Of a stretch of 64,000 nt of DNA, positions 7,879 to 16,317 are shown one piece after another. Both the position numbers and the translations under genes were made by a program. The stretch is from Aquimarina sp. TRL1 (GTDB lineage Bacteria; Bacteroidota; Bacteroidia; Flavobacteriales; Flavobacteriaceae): positions 3,772,501 through 3,836,500 of the forward strand of contig NZ_CP053590.1 of NCBI RefSeq assembly GCF_013365535.1, read 5' to 3'. The notes beneath the pieces were generated by a model, which worked only from the letters and a program-made list of their open reading frames with translations, was not told the DNA's origin and made no database searches. Numbering within the stretch: the stretch's first letter is position 1; each line of letters begins with the position of its first letter.

Positions 7879-10731
7879 ATGCCAAAAAACGAAAAACTTA
7901 AGAGTATTTTAATTATTGGGTCAGGACCAATTGTAATCGGTCAGGCCTGTGAATTTGATTATTCTGGAACGCAAGCGTTGAGATCTCTTAGAGAGGATGG
8001 AATTGAAACAATTTTGATTAATTCAAACCCTGCAACGATTATGACAGACCCTTCAATGGCAGATCACGTGTATCTGAAACCATTGAATACCAAATCAATT
8101 GTAGAGATTTTAAAAGAACATCCACAAATTGATGCTGTTTTACCTACGATGGGAGGGCAAACTGCATTAAACTTGTGTATTGAAGCAAATGAAAAAGGAA
8201 TTTGGGAAGATTTTGATGTAGAACTTATTGGAGTTGATATCGACGCCATTAATATTACAGAAGATAGAGAGCAGTTTAGAGAATTGATGCTCAAGATTGG
8301 AATTCCGATGGCACCACAAGCTACGGCAAATTCTTACCTAAAAGGAAAAGAAATTGCACAGGAATTTGGCTTTCCTTTAGTAATTAGAGCTTCATATACT
8401 CTTGGAGGAGCAGGAGCTTCTTTTGTTCATAAAGAAGAAGACTTTGATAAGTTATTGACCAGAGGACTAGAAGTATCGCCAATTCACGAAGTGATGATTG
8501 ATAAAGCACTTTTGGGATGGAAGGAATATGAATTAGAGTTGCTTAGAGATAAGAATGATAATGTAGTTATTATCTGTACAATCGAAAATATGGATCCAAT
8601 GGGAATCCATACAGGAGACTCTATTACGGTTGCTCCGGCAATGACATTAAGTGATAAGACATTCCAGAGAATGCGTGATATGGCAATCCATATGATGCGT
8701 AGTATTGGAGATTTTGCTGGAGGATGTAACGTACAGTTCGCAGTAAGCCCTGATGAGAAAGAAGATATTATTGCGATAGAAATTAACCCTCGTGTATCTC
8801 GTTCTTCTGCTTTGGCATCAAAAGCAACCGGGTATCCAATTGCTAAGATTGCTAGTAAATTAGCTATAGGATATACACTGGATGAAGTGAGTAATCAGAT
8901 TACACAATCTACCTCAGCTTTATTCGAACCTACATTGGATTACGTAATCGTAAAGATCCCTCGTTGGAATTTTGATAAGTTTGAAGGTTCAGACAGAACA
9001 TTAGGATTACAGATGAAGTCTGTAGGAGAAGTAATGGGGATAGGAAGATCCTTCCAGGAAGCATTGCATAAAGCGACACAATCTCTAGAAATTAAGAGAA
9101 ATGGATTAGGAGCAGATGGTAAAGGATATAAGAACTATGATCAGATTATAGAGAAATTAACCTATGCGAGCTGGGATCGTGTCTTTGTAATTTATGATGC
9201 AATTCAAATGGGAATTCCATTAAGTCGTATTCATGAGATTACCAAAATAGATATGTGGTTCTTAAAACAATATGAAGAACTGTATAATCTAGAAAAAGAG
9301 ATTTCTACCTTTACAGTGCAGTCATTGAGCAAAGGCTTACTATTAGAGGCAAAACAAAAAGGATTTGCCGATAGACAGATCGCACATATGCTTAATTGCT
9401 ATGAAAGCGAAGTATATAAGAAAAGAGAAGAACTGGGAGTAAAACGAGTGTATAAGCTCGTGGATACATGTGCTGCTGAATTTAAAGCAGCTACACCATA
9501 TTATTACTCTACTTTTGAAGAAGAGATTAAAACAAAAGAAGGAGAGACACTGATTTCTAATGAAAGTAAAGTTTCTGATAGAAAGAAAATTGTTGTTTTG
9601 GGATCAGGACCTAACCGTATCGGACAAGGGATAGAATTTGATTATTGTTGTGTACATGGAGTATTAGCAGCTGCGGAATGTGGGTATGAAACTGTAATGA
9701 TTAACTGTAACCCTGAGACGGTGTCTACAGATTTTGATACGGCAGATAAGCTGTATTTCGAACCGGTTTTCTGGGAGCATATTTATGACATTATCAGACA
9801 TGAAAAACCAGAAGGAGTTATCGTTCAGTTAGGAGGACAAACTGCTTTAAAATTAGCAGAGAAATTAGATAGATACGGAATAAAAGTTTTAGGAACTAGC
9901 TTTCAGGCATTGGATCTGGCAGAAGATAGAGGAAGTTTCTCTACATTGTTGAAAGAAAATAATATTCCATATCCAGAGTTTGATACTGCAGAAACAGCTG
10001 ATGAAGCATTAGCGGTAGCAGACCGATTAAACTTTCCTATACTGGTAAGACCTTCGTACGTATTAGGAGGACAGGGAATGAAGATTGTGATTAATAAACA
10101 AGAATTAGAAGAGCATGTAGTAGACTTGCTTCGAAAAATTCCTAATAACAAATTATTATTAGATCATTATCTGGATGGAGCTATTGAAGCAGAAGCAGAT
10201 GCTATATGTGACGGAGAAAATGTCTATATCATTGGTATTATGGAGCATATCGAACCTTGTGGAATTCACTCGGGAGATTCGAATGCGACCTTGCCTCCGT
10301 TTAACTTAGGAGAGTTTGTGATGCAACAAATTAAGGATCATACCAAAAAGATTGCTTTGGCATTGAATACAGTAGGGTTAATTAATATCCAGTTTGCTAT
10401 CAAAGATGACATGGTATATATAATAGAGGCAAACCCAAGAGCTTCTAGAACAGTTCCTTTTATAGCAAAAGCATATGGAGAACCTTATGTGAATTATGCG
10501 ACAAAAGTAATGCTTGGAGATAAAAAGGTAACGGATTTTGATTTCAAACCACGATTAGAAGGGTATGCAATCAAGCAACCTGTATTCTCATTTAATAAGT
10601 TTCCTAACGTAAATAAAAAATTAGGACCAGAAATGAAGAGTACAGGAGAAAGTATCTTGTTTATAGATGACCTGAAAGATGATGAATTTTATGATCTATA
10701 CTCTAGAAGAAAGATGTATTTGAGTAAATAA
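7879..10731 (+). CDS. carB: Carbamoyl-phosphate synthase large subunit, lacking the MGS allosteric domain
   Basis: CarB makes carbamoyl phosphate from bicarbonate, ammonia (from CarA) and two ATP, feeding pyrimidine and arginine synthesis. The two homologous synthetase halves are visible: 'ILIIGSGPIVIGQACEFDYS' starts the carboxyphosphate half and 'VVLGSGPNRIGQGIEFDYCC' starts the carbamoyl-phosphate half near residue 575. Each has an ATP-grasp domain ('RASYTLGGAGASF', 'RPSYVLGGQGMKI'). An oligomerisation region lies between. The protein has 950 residues against about 1,073 in Escherichia coli; it stops soon after 'GPEMKSTGESILFIDDL', where the C-terminal MGS-like regulatory domain would begin. 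Control by UMP, IMP or ornithine through that domain is therefore not expected. carA is not in the window. Confidence 0.96.
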   Translation: MPKNEKLKSILIIGSGPIVIGQACEFDYSGTQALRSLREDGIETILINSNPATIMTDPSMADHVYLKPLNTKSIVEILKEHPQIDAVLPTMGGQTALNLCIEANEKGIWEDFDVELIGVDIDAINITEDREQFRELMLKIGIPMAPQATANSYLKGKEIAQEFGFPLVIRASYTLGGAGASFVHKEEDFDKLLTRGLEVSPIHEVMIDKALLGWKEYELELLRDKNDNVVIICTIENMDPMGIHTGDSITVAPAMTLSDKTFQRMRDMAIHMMRSIGDFAGGCNVQFAVSPDEKEDIIAIEINPRVSRSSALASKATGYPIAKIASKLAIGYTLDEVSNQITQSTSALFEPTLDYVIVKIPRWNFDKFEGSDRTLGLQMKSVGEVMGIGRSFQEALHKATQSLEIKRNGLGADGKGYKNYDQIIEKLTYASWDRVFVIYDAIQMGIPLSRIHEITKIDMWFLKQYEELYNLEKEISTFTVQSLSKGLLLEAKQKGFADRQIAHMLNCYESEVYKKREELGVKRVYKLVDTCAAEFKAATPYYYSTFEEEIKTKEGETLISNESKVSDRKKIVVLGSGPNRIGQGIEFDYCCVHGVLAAAECGYETVMINCNPETVSTDFDTADKLYFEPVFWEHIYDIIRHEKPEGVIVQLGGQTALKLAEKLDRYGIKVLGTSFQALDLAEDRGSFSTLLKENNIPYPEFDTAETADEALAVADRLNFPILVRPSYVLGGQGMKIVINKQELEEHVVDLLRKIPNNKLLLDHYLDGAIEAEADAICDGENVYIIGIMEHIEPCGIHSGDSNATLPPFNLGEFVMQQIKDHTKKIALALNTVGLINIQFAIKDDMVYIIEANPRASRTVPFIAKAYGEPYVNYATKVMLGDKKVTDFDFKPRLEGYAIKQPVFSFNKFPNVNKKLGPEMKSTGESILFIDDLKDDEFYDLYSRRKMYLSK

Positions 10732-10749
10732 ATATTCTTATTTCAATAA

Positions 10750-10786
10750 AAAAAAAGCTTCAGTTAATTACTGAAGCTTTTTTTTT
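10750..10786 (+). terminator. Rho-independent terminator after carB
   Basis: AAAGCTTCAG and CTGAAGCTTT form a perfect stem around TTAATTA, with a T-run of about nine. Confidence 0.85.
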
Positions 10787-10873
10787 ATTAAACCATTTGA
10801 GGTATAGTGAGTCATATAATAGTATACAAAACATGCATGTTTGATTAATGAATAATTTATAACAAGCTATATT

Positions 10874-11734
10874 ATGAAAAAGTCAAGAAGAAATAAAAGT
10901 ATTATTAGTCTCATGGTATTGGGATTGATGATTACTCATTCTATATGTGGTCAGGATATAACAACTGTAAGAGCAACAAATGGGGAAACTGGAGAGCTTT
11001 TGAATCTGGAAGCGGTTGCATCTGTTTTTGGAGAAGCGAGAGACTTAGAAGATTTTGAACAGCGATTAAATGATCCGGCATCTGGATTGTCTAATTTAGA
11101 CCTAAATGACGATCAACAGGTCGATTATCTGAGAGTAGTAGAAACTGTAGAGAAAAACACACATCTTATTGCAATACAAGCAGTGATAGGGGCTGATTTA
11201 TATCAGGATGTAGCTACAGTAGAGGTTTTTAAAGACAAGAACAATATAGAACAAGTACAACTAGTAGGAGATGTGTATTTATATGGGAGTGCATATATTA
11301 TAGAACCGGTATATGTTTATAGACCACCTATTTTTACGGTTTTCTGGAGACCTTTATACCGTCCGTATCGATCTGTTTTTTATTGGGGAAGATACCCTAA
11401 GTATTTCTATCCCTGGCGTCCGGTATCAATACAGTCTTATAGAAAAAATGTATATGTATCTATTAATAGAAAACATGTGTATCGGAGAACGACGATAAGA
11501 AGATCTGTAGCAGCACCTCGTATGCATATTACTATACGAAAAACAGGGGGAGTAACTCACTATCCTTCTAAATCGTTTCGTGTAAAGAAACAGGTGGTAG
11601 TGGCCAAAAAAAGAAGTCCTAAGCCAGTTGTGGTTAAGAAAACAAAAGTAGTAACAGTAACAAAGAAAAAGAAAGTATCAAAAAGCAACAAGCCTAAAAA
11701 AGTAGTCCGAAAAAAAATAAAAAAGAACAGTTGA
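10874..11734 (+). CDS. Exported protein with a very basic C-terminal tail, function unknown
   Basis: This 286-residue protein has a signal peptide (about residues 1-26, ending 'THSICGQ'). The region at about 30-135 contains 'LNDDQQVDYLRVVET' and 'THLIAIQAVIGADLYQDVAT' and looks like a folded alpha/beta domain. It is followed by an aromatic and Arg-rich stretch ('YRPPIFTVFWRPLYRPY', 'WGRYPKYFYPWRP'). The last 80 residues are dominated by Lys, Arg and Val ('KKTKVVTVTKKKKVSKSNK'). The pattern suggests an envelope protein whose tail binds an acidic polymer, perhaps teichuronic-like polysaccharide, LPS or DNA, but this is inference. I do not recognise a named family with certainty. It is monocistronic between two terminators. 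Confidence 0.75.
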   Translation: MKKSRRNKSIISLMVLGLMITHSICGQDITTVRATNGETGELLNLEAVASVFGEARDLEDFEQRLNDPASGLSNLDLNDDQQVDYLRVVETVEKNTHLIAIQAVIGADLYQDVATVEVFKDKNNIEQVQLVGDVYLYGSAYIIEPVYVYRPPIFTVFWRPLYRPYRSVFYWGRYPKYFYPWRPVSIQSYRKNVYVSINRKHVYRRTTIRRSVAAPRMHITIRKTGGVTHYPSKSFRVKKQVVVAKKRSPKPVVVKKTKVVTVTKKKKVSKSNKPKKVVRKKIKKNS

Positions 11735-11756
11735 TGTGTGTGATGATCACCTGTAA

Positions 11757-11800
11757 GGGGTAGTAGAATACATATATCACTTTTCTACTACCCTTTATTT
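11757..11800 (+). terminator. Rho-independent terminator
   Basis: GGGTAGTAGAA and TTTCTACTACCC pair around a 13-base loop and are followed by TTTATTT. It closes the basic exported protein gene. Confidence 0.75.
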
Positions 11801-11871
11801 GATAGTTAACAGATAAGCGTTATAAGCGTATTGTGTCATTAGAGTAACATATGTCTGTATTCTTAGATGGG

Positions 11872-12240
11872 TTATTTTTCAGGAAGTCCACTTTTTTCCC
11901 ATTGTACGATTGTATTGATGTCTGCATCGGACATTTTTCCTGCAGGAGGCATAATATTTAAGGTATTTGTAGTTGATATTCTGCCTATCATATCGCGATT
12001 CTGCATGGCATTTTTAACTTCTTGGAAAGTCTCTAGTGGCATAGGAGCTCCATTAGCCAGAGGGGTTTTGTGGCAACTGATACAATGTGTGTCTACAATA
12101 GACTTCACATCTGCTTCATACGTTTTTTTTTCGACAGGATCAATAGGATCAGTTACAGGAGTAGCATCATCACTACCTCCACAATTGAGAAAGAAGTATG
12201 ATAGTAAGATAAGTGTCAATAGCTGATAAGTAGTTCTCAT
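11872..12240 (-). CDS. Small c-type cytochrome lipoprotein
   Basis: This 122-residue protein carries one heme-attachment motif, 'CISCH' in 'IVDTHCISCHKTPL', and a downstream Met ligand candidate in 'NIMPPAGKMSDADINTIVQW', as in class I cytochrome c domains. The N-terminus 'MRTTYQLLTLILLSYFFLNC' followed by 'GGSDDA' is a lipoprotein signal with acidic residues after the Cys, which in Bacteroidota favours export to the outer membrane. ATG 12240 places this signal at the true start; the frame is open ten codons further upstream. It is probably a periplasmic or outer-membrane electron carrier. No partner oxidoreductase is adjacent, so its redox partner is unknown. Confidence 0.8.
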   Translation of the reverse strand: MRTTYQLLTLILLSYFFLNCGGSDDATPVTDPIDPVEKKTYEADVKSIVDTHCISCHKTPLANGAPMPLETFQEVKNAMQNRDMIGRISTTNTLNIMPPAGKMSDADINTIVQWEKSGLPEK

Positions 12241-12373
12241 GTTGCTCCTTGGTTTTATTGGCACCGCCAAAGGGTATACTAACCCAAGACCTGCCTTGAA
12301 ATTGAAAATTTGTTTCTAACGAATACCTCATGGATTTGCCCGGAGGTAGTTTAATGCCTGTATCTTGATTCAA

Positions 12374-12870
12374 TGATTTTTAAGATATCTATTATTTTAG
12401 CTGATAAATACAAGAGGGAAATCATACTCATTTCATAAGAAATCCCTTTTTAGATTATCAGTAAACTAACTATTTATGTCTGATGTCCGATCTTGTAAAA
12501 CATACATATATAGTACTATATGTATACGTGGCAGACACTTTTCAAACGAATTGATCATTTTAGTATTGTGTGTGATTAGTTAGTAATCACCGGATAATCT
12601 TATATAAAAGTAGTAAGATCAAGTGTTTTTATGATTTTAAATAAACGTTAAAATGTCTAAAATATAATTATTCTAAATAATGTTTTGGATTTATAAGGAA
12701 GACTAACTTTTCCGAAAAAGAGAATTAGTACGTTGAAACAGGCTCTGAAATATAGAAACCTTTGTTTGAAATGTAAATAATACTTTTTGCGGCAATTATA
12801 GTACGTTTTACGTTATATCAAGGAGGTTACAAAACAGTACTTTTATCAGGTATTTTGATTGATAGAAAAC
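12374..12870. other. Long non-coding region with a near-palindrome
   Basis: About 500 bases separate the leftward cytochrome gene from the rightward esterase gene. I find no convincing ORF. It contains an AT-rich near-palindrome at 12502-12525 (ATACATA and TATGTAT flanking TAGTACTA, with two extra bases on one side), a possible regulator site. The sequence just left of it (12245-12373, leftward) encodes a short open frame that could be the 3' relic of a lost gene. Confidence 0.4.
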
Positions 12871-13959
12871 ATGAAAATATCCTATTCGTATACTATTATA
12901 TGTTGTCTGTTCTTTTTTTGTAGTTTATATGGACAGAAAGAGAAAAATTACGTTTATAAACATGTTATTTCCTCTGAAGTTTTAGGAGAAGATAGGCTGG
13001 TAACTGTTTTTTTACCCAAGAATTATTATCACCCGTTGGCTGTAAAAAGTAATTTTGGGGTTCTGTATGTTCTTGATGGGGGAAAGAAGAAGGTGGTAAC
13101 TAATGGAGTATATGATTTTTTAGCAAATGGTGTAAAACCAGCTATTCCCGAATTAATTATCGTAGCAATTCATCAAAAAAACAGGATGTTTGATTTGACA
13201 CCTACAAAAGCGACGACTTTTCCGAATGGTAAAAAAACAAAGCGATACGAAAAGAGTGGAAATGCTTTTGCCTTTTATGAATTCATAGCAAACGAAGTAG
13301 GAGAGAAGGTAAATAGAATGTATAGAACCAGTGGGTTTAATATATTGACGGGCCATTCTTTTGGAGGACTTAATACACTGTATACACTTTTAGAAAAAGA
13401 AGGATTTTTTCAGGCATTTATAGCTTCAGATCCTAGTTTGTGGTGGGATAACAGAAGGTTGTTTTATGATGCTAAAGAGATGTTAATCTCAAAGAAGTTT
13501 ACAAATAAAAGCTTGTTTCTGGCAATTGCTAACCAACAGGGAACTCCATCAATGCCCGCCAGTAATTTGCATCAGGAAACGATTAAAAGTTTTGCAAAAT
13601 TATTGGATAATTCCAAAGAAAACGGACTGCATTTTAAGCATAAATTTTATGAAGACAGAGAACACCATTCTGTCAGTATGATTGCTTTGCAAGATGGATT
13701 GTCGTTTATTTTTGAAGACGTTTCTTTTCAGTCAACTGATTATAAGTTGACAAGAGAAAAATTACAGGAACGCTATAAAGTATTATCAGATAAAGTAGGA
13801 ATGTCTTTTAATCCTAGTATACTACAAATTGTAAACCTGGGGGATCTTTTTTCTTTTAAAGGAAATAAAAAGAAAGCCTTGCAGTTTTATAAGTGGGCAC
13901 TGGAGGAATCCCCTAATAATATACTGATCAAAGAAAGAATAACAAAGATTACATCATAA
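12871..13959 (+). CDS. Secreted esterase of the putative esterase/enterochelin-esterase family (PF00756)
   Basis: This 362-residue protein has a signal peptide (residues 1-21). An alpha/beta-hydrolase domain at about 25-275 follows: 'LVTVFLPKNYY' and 'FGVLYVLDGG' are the family's N-terminal strands, 'ILTGHSFGGLNTLY' is the nucleophile elbow with the catalytic Ser, and 'FYEDREHHSVSM' supplies the catalytic His. This fold is shared by IroE/Fes siderophore esterases and feruloyl esterases. The last 60 residues ('ILQIVNLGDLFSFKGNKKKA' onward) look like a single TPR hairpin. ATG 12871 is chosen over an upstream TTG. No siderophore genes adjoin it, so the substrate is open. Confidence 0.82.
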   Translation: MKISYSYTIICCLFFFCSLYGQKEKNYVYKHVISSEVLGEDRLVTVFLPKNYYHPLAVKSNFGVLYVLDGGKKKVVTNGVYDFLANGVKPAIPELIIVAIHQKNRMFDLTPTKATTFPNGKKTKRYEKSGNAFAFYEFIANEVGEKVNRMYRTSGFNILTGHSFGGLNTLYTLLEKEGFFQAFIASDPSLWWDNRRLFYDAKEMLISKKFTNKSLFLAIANQQGTPSMPASNLHQETIKSFAKLLDNSKENGLHFKHKFYEDREHHSVSMIALQDGLSFIFEDVSFQSTDYKLTREKLQERYKVLSDKVGMSFNPSILQIVNLGDLFSFKGNKKKALQFYKWALEESPNNILIKERITKITS

Positions 13960-14030
13960 GTAGTAATTTGAAAATCTCCATACAGAAGAAAATATATAAA
14001 ATGATTGTTAAGGGTACAGACAAAAGTTTC

Positions 14031-14399
14031 TTATTTATTTCGGAAGTGTGGAGATTCTTCTTCTGATACTTCAATAATAAAGTATTTAGTATCTCCAAGC
14101 CAGGAAAAAGTGCTAAACCGTTCTTTGTATTTTAATTTTACATATCTCCCCTGAAGTTGTTCCAGTTTGCGAATTACTTCTTTGTGTTTATCCTCTACGG
14201 AAAAGCTAAAAATTTGTGCTCCTGAAATACCCTGACTAATTTCTCCTTCATAGGTTTTAAATACAATTCCTTTTTTACTAAACTTAATAAGTTCTCCACT
14301 TCGAACTCCTTCGCTAAAACTGGAATAATATATAAAAGCAAAGTATGCTGCGAATGATAGTATGATAGATGCAATAATAATTGCTAATATTTTTTTCAT
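14031..14399 (-). CDS. Conserved small membrane-anchored protein, function unknown
   Basis: This 122-residue protein has one N-terminal transmembrane segment (about residues 4-26) and a beta-rich remainder ('GVRSGELIKFSKKGIVFKTY', 'EGEISQGISGAQIFSFSV', 'LKYKERFSTFSWLGDTKYFI'). I recall relatives in flavobacteria wrongly labelled 6-phosphogluconate dehydrogenase; nothing here supports that activity, since there is no NADP-binding fold. It is the last of three leftward genes starting at rmuC, the middle one being broken. Confidence 0.7.
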   Translation of the reverse strand: MKKILAIIIASIILSFAAYFAFIYYSSFSEGVRSGELIKFSKKGIVFKTYEGEISQGISGAQIFSFSVEDKHKEVIRKLEQLQGRYVKLKYKERFSTFSWLGDTKYFIIEVSEEESPHFRNK

Positions 14400-14464
14400 A
14401 ATCTATATCAATAAAGAAGGCTAAGGTACTTAAAAATAAAAAAGTAAAACAGGGAAGTGATATC

Positions 14465-14795
14465 TTATTCAGTAGCCTTTTTTAATTTTATTAGTTTTTG
14501 AAAAAGAATGAAGAAACCAATAGCAAATACAATCCTTCCTAAAAATGAGATCCCATAACTGATCTGGTAATAAATCTTAAATCAATCAAATCCCGCTTCT
14601 GAGGAAAAATACATTAATACAGAGGGTAGTAAAGAAGTTAAAAAAGAGACTGATGATCCGGTAAGGATAAAAATTCCTTTTGTGCTTATTTTCAGTTTTG
14701 AAAAGATAATAAAGTGTAGTACAAATCAATAAAATAACTGAGATGTTGTATAGCAGAGTTGTAAAAACGTGTATAAAAAGCCTTTCTGGATCCAT
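14465..14795 (-). pseudogene. Broken gene for a small four-segment membrane protein
   Basis: Leftward from ATG 14795 the frame reads 'MDPERLFIHVFTTLLYNISV' and a hydrophobic segment, then reaches 'LFKTEN'. From there the original protein continues in another frame as 'STKGIFILTGSSVSFLTSLL' and 'MYFSSEAGFD', then an in-frame TGA, then 'FKIYYQISYGISFLGRIVFA' and 'GFFILFQKLIKLKKATE' with TAA at 14467-14465. One frameshift near 14690 plus one nonsense codon would restore a protein of about 109 residues with about four hydrophobic segments. If unrepaired only the first half (69 residues with a scrambled tail) is made. It starts 10 bases after the rmuC stop. A sequencing error could explain the frameshift but not easily both lesions. 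Confidence 0.7.
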
Positions 14796-14805
14796 TAAAT
14801 AGATA

Positions 14806-16203
14806 TCAATTTATTAAATCGTTATCTTGATTTGCTCGTTTAATGATTGCATCAGGAAGTGATTTTTTTGCTTTTGCTCCCATCTTTTTTAATTTTTCGA
14901 CACTTGTTATAAGATTTCCGCGTCCTTCTACTAATTTGTTCATAGCAGAGGAATAATCTTTTTTGGCGTCGTCTATTTTTTTTCCTACTCCAGTCAGGTC
15001 TTTTACCAGTCCTTCAAATTTATCGTATAAGGCACCAGCTTGTCTGGCAATCTCTAAAGCATTTCGTTGCTGTTTCTCATTGTTCCACATAGTATCAATA
15101 GTTCTCAATGTGGCTAATAAGGTCGAGGGAGTAACAATAACAATGTTTTTTTCAAAGGCTTGATTATACAGCTTATTATCTTCATTAATGGCTAACGCAA
15201 AAGCAGGTTCTATAGGAACAAAAAGCAATACAAAATCCGGGGATTCTATATCGTATATATCCTGATAATTTTTGGAAGATAATTGATCTACATGTCTTTT
15301 TAATGAAGTAACATGCTCCTTGAGATAACTCGTTTTTTGTTGTTCGTCATCTTCATTGATAAAACGTTCATAAGCAGTAAGAGAAACTTTGGAATCTACG
15401 ATCATTTTTTTATTATCAGGAAGATAGATCACTACATCAGGCAAAATACGTTGCCCATCCTCTGTTGTGAAACTTTGCTGTACGAAGTATTCTCTGTCTT
15501 TTTCTAATCCGGATTTTTCTAAAACTCTTTCTAGGACTAATTCTCCCCAGTTTCCTTGGATTTTGCTATCTCCTTTGAGTGCTTTAGTTAGATTTGTTGC
15601 TTCTTTACTCATCTGCTCATTAAGGTCTTTTAGACCTAAAATTTGCTGTCGCAAAGCAGCGTGATAATCAATACTTTCCTTATGAGTTTGATCCACTTTT
15701 TTTTCGAAATTGACAATTTTTTCCTGCAGTGGAGAAAGGATGTTTTTTATATTCTCTTTATTTTGTTCGGTAAATTTATTAGATTTTTCATCTAGGATCT
15801 TATTTGCTAGATTTTCAAACTCTTTTGTGAATTTTTCCTGTAGCTTATCAACCTCTTCCTTTTGTTCTTTGTTTTTGAGTAACAAATTTTCAAACTCTGT
15901 ATTTCTTCGTGTGAGCTCTGTATTGAGAAAATCTTTTTCCCTTCGTATATCCTCTCTTTCTTTTATGATATCGGAGAGTTGTTTTTCTACTGTGTTTTTA
16001 TACTCCTGATATTGTTGTTTGGATAATTCGGATTGCTGAACTGCATTTTTTTTGAATTCATCGTATTGTAACTGAATGCGATTCGATTTTTCTTCCAAGG
16101 TGTTTTGTTGGTTCTTATTCTTTAGACCAGCAACATATTTTCCTATAAAAAAACCAAGTAAGATAGCGATTACGGCTACAATAAGTAAGATGTATTCTGA
16201 CAT
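14806..16203 (-). CDS. rmuC: DNA recombination protein RmuC
   Basis: RmuC (PF02646) limits rearrangements at inverted repeats, probably through a nuclease-like activity. The 465-residue protein has an N-terminal transmembrane helix (about residues 4-22) and a long coiled coil (about 30-200, rich in Lys, Glu and Gln heptads). The conserved RmuC domain lies at about 210-400: 'KGDSKIQGNWGELVLERVLE', 'LPDVVIYLPDNKKMIVDSKV', 'FVPIEPAFALAI' and 'IVTPSTLLATLRTI'. The length fits the family. It leads a leftward group followed by a broken membrane-protein gene and a 122-residue membrane-anchored protein. Confidence 0.93.
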   Translation of the reverse strand: MSEYILLIVAVIAILLGFFIGKYVAGLKNKNQQNTLEEKSNRIQLQYDEFKKNAVQQSELSKQQYQEYKNTVEKQLSDIIKEREDIRREKDFLNTELTRRNTEFENLLLKNKEQKEEVDKLQEKFTKEFENLANKILDEKSNKFTEQNKENIKNILSPLQEKIVNFEKKVDQTHKESIDYHAALRQQILGLKDLNEQMSKEATNLTKALKGDSKIQGNWGELVLERVLEKSGLEKDREYFVQQSFTTEDGQRILPDVVIYLPDNKKMIVDSKVSLTAYERFINEDDEQQKTSYLKEHVTSLKRHVDQLSSKNYQDIYDIESPDFVLLFVPIEPAFALAINEDNKLYNQAFEKNIVIVTPSTLLATLRTIDTMWNNEKQQRNALEIARQAGALYDKFEGLVKDLTGVGKKIDDAKKDYSSAMNKLVEGRGNLITSVEKLKKMGAKAKKSLPDAIIKRANQDNDLIN

Positions 16204-16262
16204 GCTTATTTTTTTAGACCAAAGATAAAGATTAGTTGGTATTTCTATAATATTGGATAAAA

Positions 16263-16297
16263 TAAAAAAGGCTAATTCTTTTACGAATTAGCCTTTG
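16263..16297 (-). terminator. Rho-independent terminator of the lipoprotein gene
   Basis: Leftward, AAAGGCTAATTC and GAATTAGCCTTT form a perfect 12-bp stem with a six-base loop and then a T-run. It lies 21 bases after the stop at 16318. Confidence 0.85.
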
Positions 16298-16317
16298 GTA
16301 TCGTTATAAAATGTGTA

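Noticed and set aside
12173..12373. 66-codon leftward frame overlapping the start of the cytochrome gene, starting with TTG.
   Set aside because: An in-frame stop lies just upstream, it overlaps a better gene, and I could not link it to a family. It may be the tail of a lost gene, but this is not supported enough to call.
14031..14399. Label of 6-phosphogluconate dehydrogenase for the 122-residue membrane-anchored protein.
   Set aside because: No dinucleotide-binding motif or catalytic residues and far too short; I believe such labels are database errors.
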